NCBI RefSeq assembly: GCF_001949125.1 | Contig: NZ_MSTI01000100.1 | Span: 1 to 11,643, forward strand | DNA: 11,643 nt | Reading direction: 5' to 3' | DNA from: Deinococcus marmoris | GTDB lineage: Bacteria > Deinococcota > Deinococci > Deinococcales > Deinococcaceae | Shown here: positions 1 to 7,104 of the stretch, in pieces | Layout of the letters: each line of letters opens with the position of its first letter | How positions within the stretch are numbered: position 1 is the stretch's first letter | Program-made: the position numbers and the translations under genes | Notes under the pieces: model-generated | Database searches by the model: none | What the model saw: the letters and a program-made list of their open reading frames with translations, nothing else | Told to the model about the DNA's origin: nothing

Positions 1-1041
1 TGGTGAACCAGGAAAAAGTGCGGTCAGGACGAACTTACGGTGTTCTTGGGCCGCCAGATGCTGTGCAGCACGCCATGTGAGTTCGGGATCTCGTTTTCTG
101 ACCTCCAGGACGGCATGAAAGGCTTGAATCACCAGAAAGGCCCAGTTTCGATGTGCCTGGATGTCACGGTAACGACACTGGCCGAAACTCAAGTTCTGTT
201 TAACAAGGCGGTGAATGACTTCGATCCCCCAGCGGGCTTTCCAAGCCCGCAGCAGTTCTGCCAATGTAATGTCTGACTGCTCAAATGTGCTGATCAGAAA
301 AAACGCCTTCCAGACCCCCTTCTCTCTGCGATAAATGATCACGATCTCGACACTCGATCCTGCCATCTCCACAGCTACCCGCTTTGATCTCCAATTGAAT
401 TTTTCGGTGTAGTGACAGTCGCCCGGTGGGAAGCGTTTTTCCAGGCTTTTTAGATTTAATGTTTCACCCTGATAAATGAAATTGCTGTTGCCTTTGATCC
501 GCCCCAGAAAAGAAATCCCATGTTCTAAACAATAGGCAATGACTTCACGCGTCGTAAATTCTGCGTCTGCCACAAGGTCGCGAAAGTGAATGCCCGCCTG
601 CCTGACTCGTTCGAGCATCGCAATCATTGATTGCGATGCAGTGTGATGCGGATAGGCTGATGTTTGCAGCCGTTTTGATACTGTGAATTCAAAACCAAGC
701 GGGATTGGATCATGGCCTGATTTGACCCAGGCCAGGCTCGAAAAACGATGTGAGAGCGCCGTGACCGCATGGCCCTCGCGATATTGGATGTCTAGACCTT
801 GCATTTCTGTACCGTGATGTGCGACGACAGTGAAGTCAAAGGCCAGATACGCACCTTCTGGTGCCGATTTCGCCCATTCGGCCAGATCGGTGTCACTCCA
901 GAAGGTGCGTTGACTCAGCGCGGCACTCACCTGACTGGGACAGAGCGGCGTCAGGGCAGCGACTTCCTGAGCCGCACAGGTGCGGCTCAACAGACCCGTG
1001 ATGAAGGCAAAGGCTGTGCTAGACGGACGAAACGTAGACAT
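1..1041 (-). CDS. IS701/IS4-type DDE transposase, 3' part outside window
   Basis: This frame is open from ATG at 1041 to the left edge with no stop: 347 residues are visible and the C-terminus lies outside the window. It should cut and join the ends of its own insertion sequence with an RNase H-fold DDE catalytic core. Visible catalytic residues are D69 (in AFDFT), D159 (in LVADAEFTT) and E274 (in RWGIEVIHRLVKQ). The last lies in a W-x3-RW-x-IE-x-R-x2-K context typical of the IS701 branch of the IS4 superfamily. The sequence LSFGQCRYRD after the Glu also fits. The start has a weak purine stretch (GGCGAG) directly upstream. The DNA is noticeably less GC-rich than the host genes, as expected for a mobile element. 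The exact IS end upstream of the gene is not resolved; it probably lies between 1060 and 1100. Family assignment is from motifs only. Confidence 0.82.
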   Translation of the reverse strand, partial: MSTFRPSSTAFAFITGLLSRTCAAQEVAALTPLCPSQVSAALSQRTFWSDTDLAEWAKSAPEGAYLAFDFTVVAHHGTEMQGLDIQYREGHAVTALSHRFSSLAWVKSGHDPIPLGFEFTVSKRLQTSAYPHHTASQSMIAMLERVRQAGIHFRDLVADAEFTTREVIAYCLEHGISFLGRIKGNSNFIYQGETLNLKSLEKRFPPGDCHYTEKFNWRSKRVAVEMAGSSVEIVIIYRREKGVWKAFFLISTFEQSDITLAELLRAWKARWGIEVIHRLVKQNLSFGQCRYRDIQAHRNWAFLVIQAFHAVLEVRKRDPELTWRAAQHLAAQEHRKFVLTALFPGSP

Positions 1042-1162
1042 CTCGCCAAAAGAGCGCAGTGACCGTAATTTTTCAAGTTCTGTCGCTGCGCTCTGCGTTG
1101 CCGACGGCACTCAGGCTTTGACTGGAAACTCTTGCTCCACGCCCGGAACCCGTTTTTCTCCT

Positions 1163-1220
1163 TCTCGCTCCGCTCGGATTTTCAGGTGTCTTCAACACCT
1201 TCTAATCGGATTTCATATCA
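1163..1220. repeat. Remnant of a small interspersed repeat with an IS630-like end
   Basis: The spacer at 1042-1227 holds no gene. It contains a 15-mer, TCTCGCTCCGCTCGG (1163-1177), that recurs exactly at 5154-5168 inside the element splitting vapC. This is followed by a small hairpin with arms AGGTGT (1184-1189) and ACACCT (1195-1200). At 1203-1220 the reverse complement matches 14 of 18 positions of the IS630 terminus at 11308-11325, including the exact 8-mer TCCGATTA. I read this as one end of a non-autonomous element whose other end was lost or disrupted when the IS701-type element landed next to it. Its extent to the left is uncertain. Confidence 0.5.
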
Positions 1221-1227
1221 GCTAAAC

Positions 1228-1806
1228 CTATTCAGGATTGGGAAAGCGTCTCTCCAACTCCAGCCCTCTGGGCGTGTCGGCGATCTGCAAGACGGCGTGG
1301 ACCGCCATGCCCTGCAATTCCAGGCGCGTGCGGCCCCGGAAATTGGTGCGCTCCACCACGGCAACCACCGCGCGCACGGTCCAGCCGCGCTTGGCTGCCA
1401 GCAGCGCCACGAGCAGCTCAGGCAGGCCGTCCTGAAGCTGCCGGGTCAGGATCACGGCGGTCTGGATGTCCTCGGGCAGGGGGTCCGGCGTGGGCAGGGA
1501 CCAGTGGTTTGTTGCCTCGTCGGGCAGGTCCGCAGCTTCCTGGCTGGAGGTTTGCGGTCCTGCTTCAGAAGGCGCTGTTCCGTTGGGCTGGGCCATGACG
1601 ACTGGCGTGCCGCGCATCCGGGCCAGGCCGCGCGCCATCTTCTCGGCGTCTGGCAGGGCGATCACCACATCAAAGTCCGGCACCAGCAGATCGAGGTGGT
1701 CCAGCACGGCGGCGCGGTCACGCAGGCTCAGATCGCTCAGGCGGTCCTCGAACAGGGTCTCGCTGGGCAATGCTCGGGTGATCACAGCGAGAAGCGGTCG
1801 GGCCAT
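1228..1806 (-). CDS. Phosphoribosyltransferase-like protein lacking the PRPP loop
   Basis: This is a 192-residue protein of uncertain function. The frame extends further upstream, but I choose ATG at 1806: it has AGAGGG just upstream and a TAGGCT box 7 nt before it, and the upstream codons have no such signals. The C-terminal half (about 113-185) runs strand-helix-strand: AVILTRQLQDGLPELLVALL, then VRAVVAVVERTNFRGRTRLE, then VHAVLQIAD. That is the layout of type I phosphoribosyltransferases such as adenine or xanthine PRTases. The acidic PRPP-binding motif (DD-x3-TGGT) is replaced by LTRQLQDGLPE. Residues 73-112 are a low-complexity Pro/Glu/Ala linker between two halves. It may be a catalytically dead or regulatory PRTase relative. 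It lies divergent to the exporter gene. The fold assignment is inference from pattern and is tentative. Confidence 0.6.
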   Translation of the reverse strand: MARPLLAVITRALPSETLFEDRLSDLSLRDRAAVLDHLDLLVPDFDVVIALPDAEKMARGLARMRGTPVVMAQPNGTAPSEAGPQTSSQEAADLPDEATNHWSLPTPDPLPEDIQTAVILTRQLQDGLPELLVALLAAKRGWTVRAVVAVVERTNFRGRTRLELQGMAVHAVLQIADTPRGLELERRFPNPE

Positions 1807-1813
1807 GCCCTCT

Positions 1814-1819
1814 AGCCTA
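1814..1819 (-). promoter_or_regulatory. Leaderless-type -10 box (TAGGCT)
   Basis: On the minus strand TAGGCT stands 7 nt before the ATG at 1806, matching the TANNNT box that puts the transcript start at or near the start codon. No good -35 hexamer is visible. The overlapping AGAGGG could also act as a ribosome binding site if transcription begins further upstream. Confidence 0.4.
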
Positions 1820-1954
1820 GCGGTTTTTGCTGGTCTTGGAAGCATTCTGTCAGGTTGGGTCCTGCTGAGAGTAGGGGTCAGCCGCACGAGAGGAGGCCAG
1901 GAGACTGATCCGCCTGCCCGGACAGGCCAGTGTCACCGCCCACACGGCGCAGGG

Positions 1955-1960
1955 TAATCT
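1955..1960 (+). promoter_or_regulatory. Leaderless-type -10 box (TAATCT)
   Basis: TAATCT ends 7 nt before the ATG of the exporter gene at 1968, and no Shine-Dalgarno sequence lies between them. A weak -35 candidate, TGTCAC, is at 1931-1936 with an 18-bp spacer. This placement supports 1968 as the start. Confidence 0.45.
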
Positions 1961-1967
1961 GCGTCCT

Positions 1968-3140
1968 ATGCAGGTCCGTGTCACCTCACCGACTCCGGTC
2001 ATCCAGCACGGCACGGCCATTGCCCTGGCCGTGACCGCCGGCCACTTCATCAACGACGCCTACGGCGCGATGCTCACGCCCCTGATGCCCGCATTGCAAA
2101 GCAAGTACGGTGTGAGCATTGCCGCCGTCACCGTATTGAGCAGTGTCTACAGCCTGACCAGCAGTGTGATGCAGCCGCTACTGGGCATCGTGGGCGAGAG
2201 CCTGGACCGCCGTTACGCCGCCGCGCTGGGGCCGCTGATGACCGGGCTGGGCCTGACCATGATGGGCTTCGTGCCGCTGTTCGGGGCACTGATCCTGCTG
2301 GTGGCGGTGGCCGGCTTCGGCAGCGGGTTTTTTCACCCGGCGGGGTCCGCCTACGTGGCGCAGAACAGCCCGCCCAGCAAGCGCGGGTTGTGGGCCAGCA
2401 TTTTTAGCGCGGGCGGCACGGCGGGCATGGCGCTGGGGCCAGTCTTCGCCGGGGTGGGCCTGACGCACCTGCCGTGGTTCGCGCTGATCGGCGTGGTGTT
2501 CGCGGCCATCACCTTCGCGGTCACGCCGTCTGGAACGCAGAAAGCCCGCAAATTCAAACTGCGCGAGTATGTCCAGATCTTCAGAGGCCCGATGCAGTGG
2601 CTGTGGGGCATGGCGGTGCTGCGCTCGCTGGCGAGCATGGGCTACAACACCATGCTGCCCTTCATGCTGTTCGCGCGCGGTTTCGGCCAGCGTGAGGTCG
2701 GCATTACCCTGGCGACCTACGCCATCGCCAGCGCCATCGGCGGCATCGTGGGCGGGCGGCTGAGTGACCGTTACGGGCGCACTCCGATTCTGCGCGCCGC
2801 CATTCTGACCACCATTCCGTTCTTCGCCGTGCTGATCCTGTCTCACCCTGGCCAGTGGTGGTTTTACCCGCTGACCTTCATGGTGGGCGCGGCGGTCAAC
2901 GCCAGCATCCCGGTGGGCGTGGTGACCGCGCAGGAATACGCCCCGCAGCATGTGGCGGTGGCCAGCAGCATCATGATGGGCTTTTCCTGGGGTTTCGCGG
3001 GCCTGCTGATCTTTCTGGTGGGGATGCTGGCCGACGCCACCACGCCCACCACGGCGGCGCTGGTCAGCATCAGCCTGCTGATTCCCAGCGCTGTGATCGC
3101 CTACCGCCTGCCAGAGCCGGAGAAGGCGGAATTCAGCTAG
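1968..3140 (+). CDS. Major facilitator superfamily exporter, Fsr (fosmidomycin resistance) type
   Basis: This 390-residue inner-membrane protein has about 12 hydrophobic segments and is of normal length for a 12-TM MFS transporter. The first helix region, HFINDAYGAMLTPLMPALQ (about residues 25-43), and the following LTSSVMQPLLG match the Fsr branch, whose E. coli member exports fosmidomycin. GSGFFHPAGSAYVA (about 106-119) matches the family's F-HP motif. The loop GGRLSDRYGRTP (about 262-273) is the MFS signature of the second half. A charged central loop (QKARKFKLREYVQ) separates the two halves. Substrate is unknown; a drug or toxic metabolite exporter driven by proton antiport is the family expectation. 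It is transcribed alone, with a leaderless-type promoter and a strong terminator directly after the stop. Confidence 0.88.
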   Translation: MQVRVTSPTPVIQHGTAIALAVTAGHFINDAYGAMLTPLMPALQSKYGVSIAAVTVLSSVYSLTSSVMQPLLGIVGESLDRRYAAALGPLMTGLGLTMMGFVPLFGALILLVAVAGFGSGFFHPAGSAYVAQNSPPSKRGLWASIFSAGGTAGMALGPVFAGVGLTHLPWFALIGVVFAAITFAVTPSGTQKARKFKLREYVQIFRGPMQWLWGMAVLRSLASMGYNTMLPFMLFARGFGQREVGITLATYAIASAIGGIVGGRLSDRYGRTPILRAAILTTIPFFAVLILSHPGQWWFYPLTFMVGAAVNASIPVGVVTAQEYAPQHVAVASSIMMGFSWGFAGLLIFLVGMLADATTPTTAALVSISLLIPSAVIAYRLPEPEKAEFS

Positions 3141-3168
3141 GGTCTGTCGCTTGAGAAAGGCGAATCCG

Positions 3169-3202
3169 AGGCGCAGGGAGGTTGGTCTCCCCGCGCCTTT
3201 TT
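3169..3202 (+). terminator. Rho-independent terminator after the MFS gene
   Basis: A 12-bp stem with one A-C mismatch (3169-3180 with 3187-3198) encloses a 6-nt loop, and a run of five T (3198-3202) follows on the plus strand. It lies 28 nt after the exporter stop. It touches the 3' end of the converging amylase gene; on the minus strand it lacks a T run, so it mainly serves the plus strand. Confidence 0.85.
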
Positions 3203-4664
3203 AGCTCTCCCACACCAGCACTACACCGCTCCGCGCGCCAACTTCCAGCTCCGCGCCGTCTGCCAGTTCGTAGGTCTGATTGCTCAGCACATCGCGGTAC
3301 GTTCCGGCCTCCACGCCAGTCAGGGGCAGGCGGACCGATTCGTGGGCGCAGTTCAGGGCCACATACGCACATTTGCCCTCGTGGCAACGGGCATACAGAA
3401 CCGATTCCCCCTGGGCGTGCAGGACCTCGAAATCCCCGCGCTGCAAGGGGCGGCTGGCGTGGCGGGCCGCCGTCAGCTTGCGCGTCAGCTCCAGCGTGTC
3501 CATGTCCCACTCTGAATCGTTCCAGGGAAAGGCCCGGCGGCAGTCGGGATCGGGGCCGCCGTGCAGGCCAATTTCGTCGCCGTAGTAGATGCAGGGTGCG
3601 CCGGGGTAGGTCATCTGGAAGATGGTGGCAAGGCGGAAGGCCGTGGCGTCGCCGCCCACCGCCGTAATAAAACGGGCCGTGTCGTGCGAGTCCAGCAGGT
3701 TGAGCTGGGCGCTGACGATCTCGGGGTGGTACATGCGGGCCACCTCTGCCATGCGGGCGGCGAAGGCGGGGGCGTCCACCGGGTCCACGCGGCCTGTGCC
3801 GCTGCGCTCGTTCATGGGATGGTCCAGCGTGCGTGCGCCGAAGAAGGCCAGACAGGGGCGGGTGAAGTGGTAGTTCATCACGGCGTCGAACTGATCGCCG
3901 CGCAGCCAGCGGTGGGCGTCGCCCCAGATCTCACCGACGATGTAAGCCTCGGGGTTGACCGCCTTGACGCGCCGCCGGAACTCCTGCCAGAAGGAATCGT
4001 CGTCGATCTCGTTCGGCACGTCCAGCCGCCAGCCGTCGATGCCGAAACGGGTCCAGTACTCGGCCACCTCCCACAGGAAGTCGCGCACGGCGGGATGGTT
4101 CGTGTTGAATTTGGGCAGCGCGCGGTTGCCCCACCACGCGGCGTACCCGGCGGGTTTTTCATCGTTGTAGGCGTGCAGCGGCCAGCCTTCCGGGTGAAAC
4201 CAGTCTCGGTAGGCGCTGTCCTGGCCCTGTTCCAGCAGATCATTGAACTGAAAAAAGCCCCGGCTGCTGTGGTTGAACACGCCGTCCAGCACCACGCGCA
4301 TGCCGCGCCCGTGGGCCTCGTCGATCAGCGCCCGCAAGGCCGCGTTGCCGCCCAGCATAGGGTCCACCTGAAAGTAATCGTGGGTGTGGTAACGGTGGTT
4401 GCTGGCCGACTGGAACACCGGGCAGAAGTAGATGGCATTCACGCCCAGGCTCTGGATGTGGTCCAGTTTCTCCAAGACGCCCCACAGGTCACCGCCCATA
4501 TAGCGGTTAAATTCCGGTTTGTCACCCCAGGTCTGCAAATTCAGCCCGTTCACGCGCCCGCTGCGGGCAAAGCGGTCCGGGAAGATCTGGTAGAACACGG
4601 CGTCCTTGACCCAGTCGGGCGTGGTGGGATGGGCGGTGTCGGGGGCGGTCAGCACGGCGGTCAT
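3201..4664 (-). CDS. GH13 alpha-amylase family enzyme (neopullulanase/cyclomaltodextrinase-like)
   Basis: This 487-residue glycoside hydrolase acts on alpha-1,4 (possibly alpha-1,6) glucans or maltodextrins. The four conserved GH13 regions are visible: region I D127-GVFNH; region [11 protein letters not shown] with Arg213 and nucleophile Asp215; region III with acid/base Glu245 (EIWG); region IV LLDSHD with transition-state stabiliser Asp328. [19 protein letters not shown] and [17 protein letters not shown] are typical of the neopullulanase/cyclomaltodextrinase group. The usual N-terminal starch-binding domain of that group is absent, and a C-terminal beta domain is present. No signal peptide is seen, so it is probably cytoplasmic, degrading imported or stored dextrins. 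A TTG at 4697 in frame would add 11 residues. I prefer ATG 4664 because TATGCT lies 9 nt upstream of it. The exact substrate is not readable from sequence. Confidence 0.9.
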   Translation of the reverse strand: MTAVLTAPDTAHPTTPDWVKDAVFYQIFPDRFARSGRVNGLNLQTWGDKPEFNRYMGGDLWGVLEKLDHIQSLGVNAIYFCPVFQSASNHRYHTHDYFQVDPMLGGNAALRALIDEAHGRGMRVVLDGVFNHSSRGFFQFNDLLEQGQDSAYRDWFHPEGWPLHAYNDEKPAGYAAWWGNRALPKFNTNHPAVRDFLWEVAEYWTRFGIDGWRLDVPNEIDDDSFWQEFRRRVKAVNPEAYIVGEIWGDAHRWLRGDQFDAVMNYHFTRPCLAFFGARTLDHPMNERSGTGRVDPVDAPAFAARMAEVARMYHPEIVSAQLNLLDSHDTARFITAVGGDATAFRLATIFQMTYPGAPCIYYGDEIGLHGGPDPDCRRAFPWNDSEWDMDTLELTRKLTAARHASRPLQRGDFEVLHAQGESVLYARCHEGKCAYVALNCAHESVRLPLTGVEAGTYRDVLSNQTYELADGAELEVGARSGVVLVWES

Positions 4665-4673
4665 CTGCGCGCC

Positions 4674-4679
4674 AGCATA
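4674..4679 (-). promoter_or_regulatory. Leaderless-type -10 box (TATGCT)
   Basis: On the minus strand TATGCT stands 9 nt before the ATG at 4664, and no ribosome binding site intervenes. A partial -35 (ATGACC, 4699-4704) lies 19 bp upstream. Confidence 0.4.
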
Positions 4680-5076
4680 GCGGAGGGAGACTGACAAAGG
4701 TCATTCAGTCGGGCGGTGGAAACAGACTGTCCTGTCCAGCCCGTTTCACCTGACCGTCAGGAGCGGCACCTCGGGGAAATCGCCGTAGTCGCCCGTATTG
4801 AGCGTGAACAGCGAGTGGTGGCCACCACTGGCGTGTGCGCCCACCAGAAAGTCGGTCAGGATCCGCCGGGGGAGGCTGGCACGGCGTCGTTTGCCGTAGG
4901 CGGCGTAGGCCACGCCTGCGCGTTTCCACGTCTCAAGCGGCATGTTCGGATCAATGCTGACCCCATACTGTTGCAGCAGGGTGTCCAGATGCGGGTGGAA
5001 GCCGCACAATTCAGCGTAGACCGCCCCACAAATCAACACCCGGCCCTGAGCGCCCAGTTGATCCAGCGCAGTGACC

Positions 5077-5084
5077 AGGGCAGG
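5077..5084. repeat. 8-bp target site duplication, copy 1
   Basis: AGGGCAGG on the plus strand, identical to 5202-5209. The adjacent bases differ on both sides, so the repeat is exactly 8 bp. It marks one edge of the insertion in vapC. Confidence 0.85.
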
Positions 5085-5201
5085 TTTCCGAATTACGTCA
5101 CCGGAAAAAAGGACTTCCGGCGACTCCATTCTCCATCCTGCTCGACAAAAGTCTCTCGCTCCGCTCGGTCATAAAAATGGTCTTTTTATGACAACTGTTT
5201 T
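5085..5201. mobile_element. 117-bp MITE-like insertion in vapC
   Basis: This is a non-coding insert bounded by 8-bp direct repeats (5077-5084 and 5202-5209). It holds a perfect inverted repeat with 10-bp arms GTCATAAAAA (5168-5177) and TTTTTATGAC (5183-5192) around a 5-nt loop near one end. It also holds the 15-mer TCTCGCTCCGCTCGG (5154-5168), which is also found at 1163-1177. The two termini share only a degenerate inverted similarity (GTCA followed by A-rich GAC). It is too small to encode a transposase and would need one supplied elsewhere; the 8-bp duplication points to a family making 8-bp cuts. Family not identified. Confidence 0.8.
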
Positions 5202-5209
5202 AGGGCAGG
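5202..5209. repeat. 8-bp target site duplication, copy 2
   Basis: AGGGCAGG, the second copy of the repeat flanking the insert. Keeping only one copy restores the toxin codons A-P-A-L-V-T. Confidence 0.85.
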
Positions 5210-5265
5210 CGCGGTGGGTTCGCCGTTCCACAGGGCCAGCAGGACATTGGTGTCCAGCGCGCTGC

Positions 5266-5577
5266 TCAAATTTTATCCTGAAGGTCGTTCAGAACGGTGA
5301 TGTTGGGATGGGGCGGGCCAGCGTCCAGGGCAGCACGATCTGCGGGATCATGTCGCCACCCGTCCACGACACTGCGGGCATCCTGGCCTTCTGGCAGCGG
5401 GGCGCTGCCGAGCATGCCTGCAAAACTGGGCGTGTCGCGTTGCGGGTACAGCACCACCGCGCCGTTTACAAGTTCAAAACGCACCCGGTCTCCGTCGCCC
5501 ACGCCCAGCCGCTCCTGGATTTCACGCGGCAGCGTCACCTGCCCCTTGCTGGTGATCTTGGCAGTGATGGAAGTCAT
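5266..5577 (-). CDS. vapB: AbrB/SpoVT-type antitoxin (VapB-like)
   Basis: This 103-residue protein is the antitoxin partner of the split toxin gene. Residues 1-45, TSITAKITSKGQVTLPREIQ followed by ERLGVGDGDRVRFEL, are a classic swapped-hairpin AbrB DNA-binding domain. Residues 46-103 are acidic, Pro-rich and probably unstructured until they bind the toxin. The stop overlaps the toxin's TTG start, so the two were translationally coupled. It begins 16 nt after the end of the tRNA nucleotidyltransferase gene but has its own TAAAAT box 6 nt before the ATG. As in other VapBC systems, the antitoxin probably represses its own promoter. With the toxin broken it is now an orphan antitoxin, possibly still acting as a regulator or protecting against related toxins. 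The family call is strong; VapB naming rests on the neighbour. Confidence 0.85.
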   Translation of the reverse strand: MTSITAKITSKGQVTLPREIQERLGVGDGDRVRFELVNGAVVLYPQRDTPSFAGMLGSAPLPEGQDARSVVDGWRHDPADRAALDAGPPHPNITVLNDLQDKI

Positions 5578-5583
5578 GCCGTG

Positions 5584-5589
5584 ATTTTA
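5584..5589 (-). promoter_or_regulatory. Leaderless-type -10 box (TAAAAT) of vapB
   Basis: On the minus strand TAAAAT lies 6 nt before the antitoxin ATG at 5577, in the short gap after the upstream gene's stop codon. No convincing -35 is present. Confidence 0.45.
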
Positions 5590-5593
5590 CGCC

Positions 5594-6901
5594 TTACATG
5601 TCGTCCTTACGGCTTGCATCCCCCACCACGAACGCCCGCGCCTCCACCTCATCCATGACCTCGCCCAGCGCCACGGCCTCATTCAGCGCCCGCAGCACCT
5701 CGCCAATGCGGGGGCCGGGTGGAATGTCCAGCAGCGCCATCACGTCTGCCCCCGTCAACAGCGGCCTGGGAGGCGCAGGCTGCCCCTCCATCGCCTCCAG
5801 CACCCGGCCCATCGCCACGGCGTAGGCATGACGGCTGGCCTCGGAACTGCTCGGCCCGCGCGCGGCCTCGCGGTCTGCCAGCATCACCCACAGCAGATCG
5901 GGCAGGAGGTCCCGGCGGCGGTGGACGAAACGCCGCGCCTCCTTTTCCCCGGCGGGCAGCGGGACCATGTGGGCCTCCACCAACCCGGCAATGTGTTTGA
6001 TCTCGCCTGCGGACAGCTTGAGGCGGGTCAGCATCTGCGTGGTCAGTGCCGCGCCCAGCTTGTCGTGGCCGTAGAAATGGGTGCGGCCTGTTTCGGGATC
6101 GACGGTGTGGGAGCGCGGTTTGCCCACGTCATGCAGCAGGGCGGCCCAGCGCAGGGGCAGCGGCGCGTCTGGCAGGCGGGCCAGAAGCTGATGCAGTGCC
6201 TCCAGCCCATGCTCGAACACATCTAAATGGTGAAAGCCGCCCTGCTGCAACCCCATACCCTCGCGTAATTCGGGCAGGGTCAGGGCCAGCAATCCCAGGT
6301 CTTCGAGGCGTTTCAGGCCGTGTGCGGCGTCCGGGTGCAGCAACAGGGCGTGCAACTCGTCGCGGATGCGTTCGGCGGCGGGCATCTTCAGCGTGCCGTC
6401 GGCGAGGTCTGCCGCCACTTCCCGCACCACCCGTTCCGTCTCAGGCTCCAGCCGGAAGTCCAGCGTTAGCTCCAGTCGCGCCGCCCGCCACGCCCGCAAC
6501 GGATCGGCCCGCAGGTTGGCTGCCGAAACCATTCGCAGCCGCCGCGCCTTCAGATCGACCTGTCCGCCTGATGGGTCCAGAATCTTTTTTGCTTCGGTCA
6601 ACGCCAGCGCATTCACGGTGAAATCCCGCCGCAGCAGATCGTCGTTCACATCGGCAGGCAGCGGCACGAAGTCGTGGTGCGCTTCGCCGTCCAGATGCAC
6701 CCGCCAGTAGCCGCGTTCCTCGTCCAGCGGGAAGGCCGAGCCGCCCAGCGCGTCGGCCATCGCCCGCGCCGCCTGCGCTGGGTCTGGCACCGCCCAGTCG
6801 TAATCCTTCGGGGCCACGCCGCGCTGCCAGTCACGCGCCGCGCCGCCCACCAGCAGGCCGCCGGGCGGAAAGGGAGGCAGGGGCGGGCGGCGGCGAAACA
6901 T
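5594..6901 (-). CDS. cca: tRNA nucleotidyltransferase (CCA-, CC- or A-adding) with HD domain
   Basis: This 435-residue class II nucleotidyltransferase adds nucleotides to the 3' end of tRNA. From the chosen start, the G-G-A-A-R-D motif begins at 19 and the metal-binding D33-Y-D35 follows. RRDFTVNAL (about 91-99) and [10 protein letters not shown] (about 133-142) are motifs B and C. The C-terminal half carries an HD phosphohydrolase-type domain (HHLDVFEHG, then LLHDVGKP with H257-D258, then GHDKLGA). The frame has another ATG at 6910, but the one at 6901 has TAGCAT exactly 7 nt upstream, so I use it. In D. radiodurans the CCA end is built by separate CC- and A-adding enzymes of this family, so which activity this one has cannot be told here. 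It heads the minus-strand unit that continues into the vapB locus. Confidence 0.88.
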   Translation of the reverse strand: MFRRRPPLPPFPPGGLLVGGAARDWQRGVAPKDYDWAVPDPAQAARAMADALGGSAFPLDEERGYWRVHLDGEAHHDFVPLPADVNDDLLRRDFTVNALALTEAKKILDPSGGQVDLKARRLRMVSAANLRADPLRAWRAARLELTLDFRLEPETERVVREVAADLADGTLKMPAAERIRDELHALLLHPDAAHGLKRLEDLGLLALTLPELREGMGLQQGGFHHLDVFEHGLEALHQLLARLPDAPLPLRWAALLHDVGKPRSHTVDPETGRTHFYGHDKLGAALTTQMLTRLKLSAGEIKHIAGLVEAHMVPLPAGEKEARRFVHRRRDLLPDLLWVMLADREAARGPSSSEASRHAYAVAMGRVLEAMEGQPAPPRPLLTGADVMALLDIPPGPRIGEVLRALNEAVALGEVMDEVEARAFVVGDASRKDDM

Positions 6902-6908
6902 GCTGGAC

Positions 6909-6914
6909 ATGCTA
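6909..6914 (-). promoter_or_regulatory. Leaderless-type -10 box (TAGCAT) of the tRNA nucleotidyltransferase gene
   Basis: On the minus strand TAGCAT lies 7 nt before the ATG at 6901 and overlaps the alternative ATG at 6910, which argues that the downstream ATG is used. No clear -35 is visible. Confidence 0.4.
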
Positions 6915-6962
6915 AGGGTGCCGGGCCGCAGGTGTGTCTCAATTTCCCTGTTCCGGCGGCCC

Positions 6963-6968
6963 TATACT
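6963..6968 (+). promoter_or_regulatory. -10 box (TATACT) of the B12 uptake operon
   Basis: TATACT is a near-perfect -10 hexamer, placing the transcript start near 6975, just ahead of the riboswitch aptamer. No good -35 hexamer stands 17 bp upstream. It is divergent to the promoter of the nucleotidyltransferase gene about 50 bp away. Confidence 0.5.
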
Positions 6969-6989
6969 GTCCCCGACGGGCGTGGGGAA

Positions 6990-7104
6990 AGTCGGTGGCT
7001 GCCTTTGGGAGATCAACTCTTCAGGGCACATTCCGGCACTGTCGCGCAACGGTAATCCGCCTCCTCCTCTTCAGAGGGCAGCGGAAAGTCCGAACACCTG
7101 CCCC
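6990..7104 (+). promoter_or_regulatory. Cobalamin (AdoCbl-type) riboswitch aptamer
   Basis: This RNA element binds cobalamin and controls the operon downstream. The core GGCACTGTCGCGCAACGGTA (7035-7054) is the conserved junction of AdoCbl-type riboswitches. AGTCCGAACACCTGCC at 7087-7102 matches the B12 box consensus. Between them CCGC (7057-7060) pairs with GCGG (7081-7084) around an inner CCTC-ttca-GAGG hairpin. The outer boundaries are approximate. It sits between a TATACT promoter and a strong terminator, directly before btuF, so the regulated genes match the ligand. The whole stretch 6915-7269 holds no gene. Confidence 0.88.

Larger units (their letters stand above)
4746..5269 (-). pseudogene. 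vapC: vapC-type PIN-domain toxin gene split by an insertion
   Basis: The toxin family are Mg-dependent RNases that cleave tRNA or rRNA and are neutralised by the adjacent antitoxin. Reading starts at TTG 5269, overlapping the antitoxin stop (TTGA), gives L-S-S-A-L-D-T-N-V-L-L-A-L-W-N, the PIN N-terminus. Translation then stops inside an insert after A-L-K-Q-L-S. Downstream the frame resumes as P-A-L-V-T-A-L-D-Q-L-G. The inserted sequence adds 125 bp. Removing it leaves 399 bp, exactly 133 codons, coding for 132 residues with all four acidic sites: D6, E45, D98 and D119. The present gene is frameshifted. An ATG at 5129 within the insert, with a GGAG upstream, could start a 127-residue protein, but it would lack D6 and so probably be inactive. 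Confidence 0.88.

Noticed and set aside
1132..1815. A 227-codon plus-strand frame opposite the PRTase-like gene
   Set aside because: It starts in the repeat region, has no start signals, and the minus-strand frame has a promoter box and a protein-like pattern.
2178..2951. A 257-codon open frame opposite the MFS gene
   Set aside because: Arg/His/Gln-rich antisense of a clear membrane transporter; no recognisable motif.
3561..4694. A 377-codon open frame on the plus strand opposite the amylase gene
   Set aside because: It is the antisense shadow of a gene with all four GH13 motifs; the translation is a Val/Gly/His-rich mixture with no domain.
4746..5129. The 127-residue frame as an intact toxin
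   Set aside because: It lacks the N-terminal strand and the first catalytic Asp of the PIN fold, and its first residues come from the inserted element.
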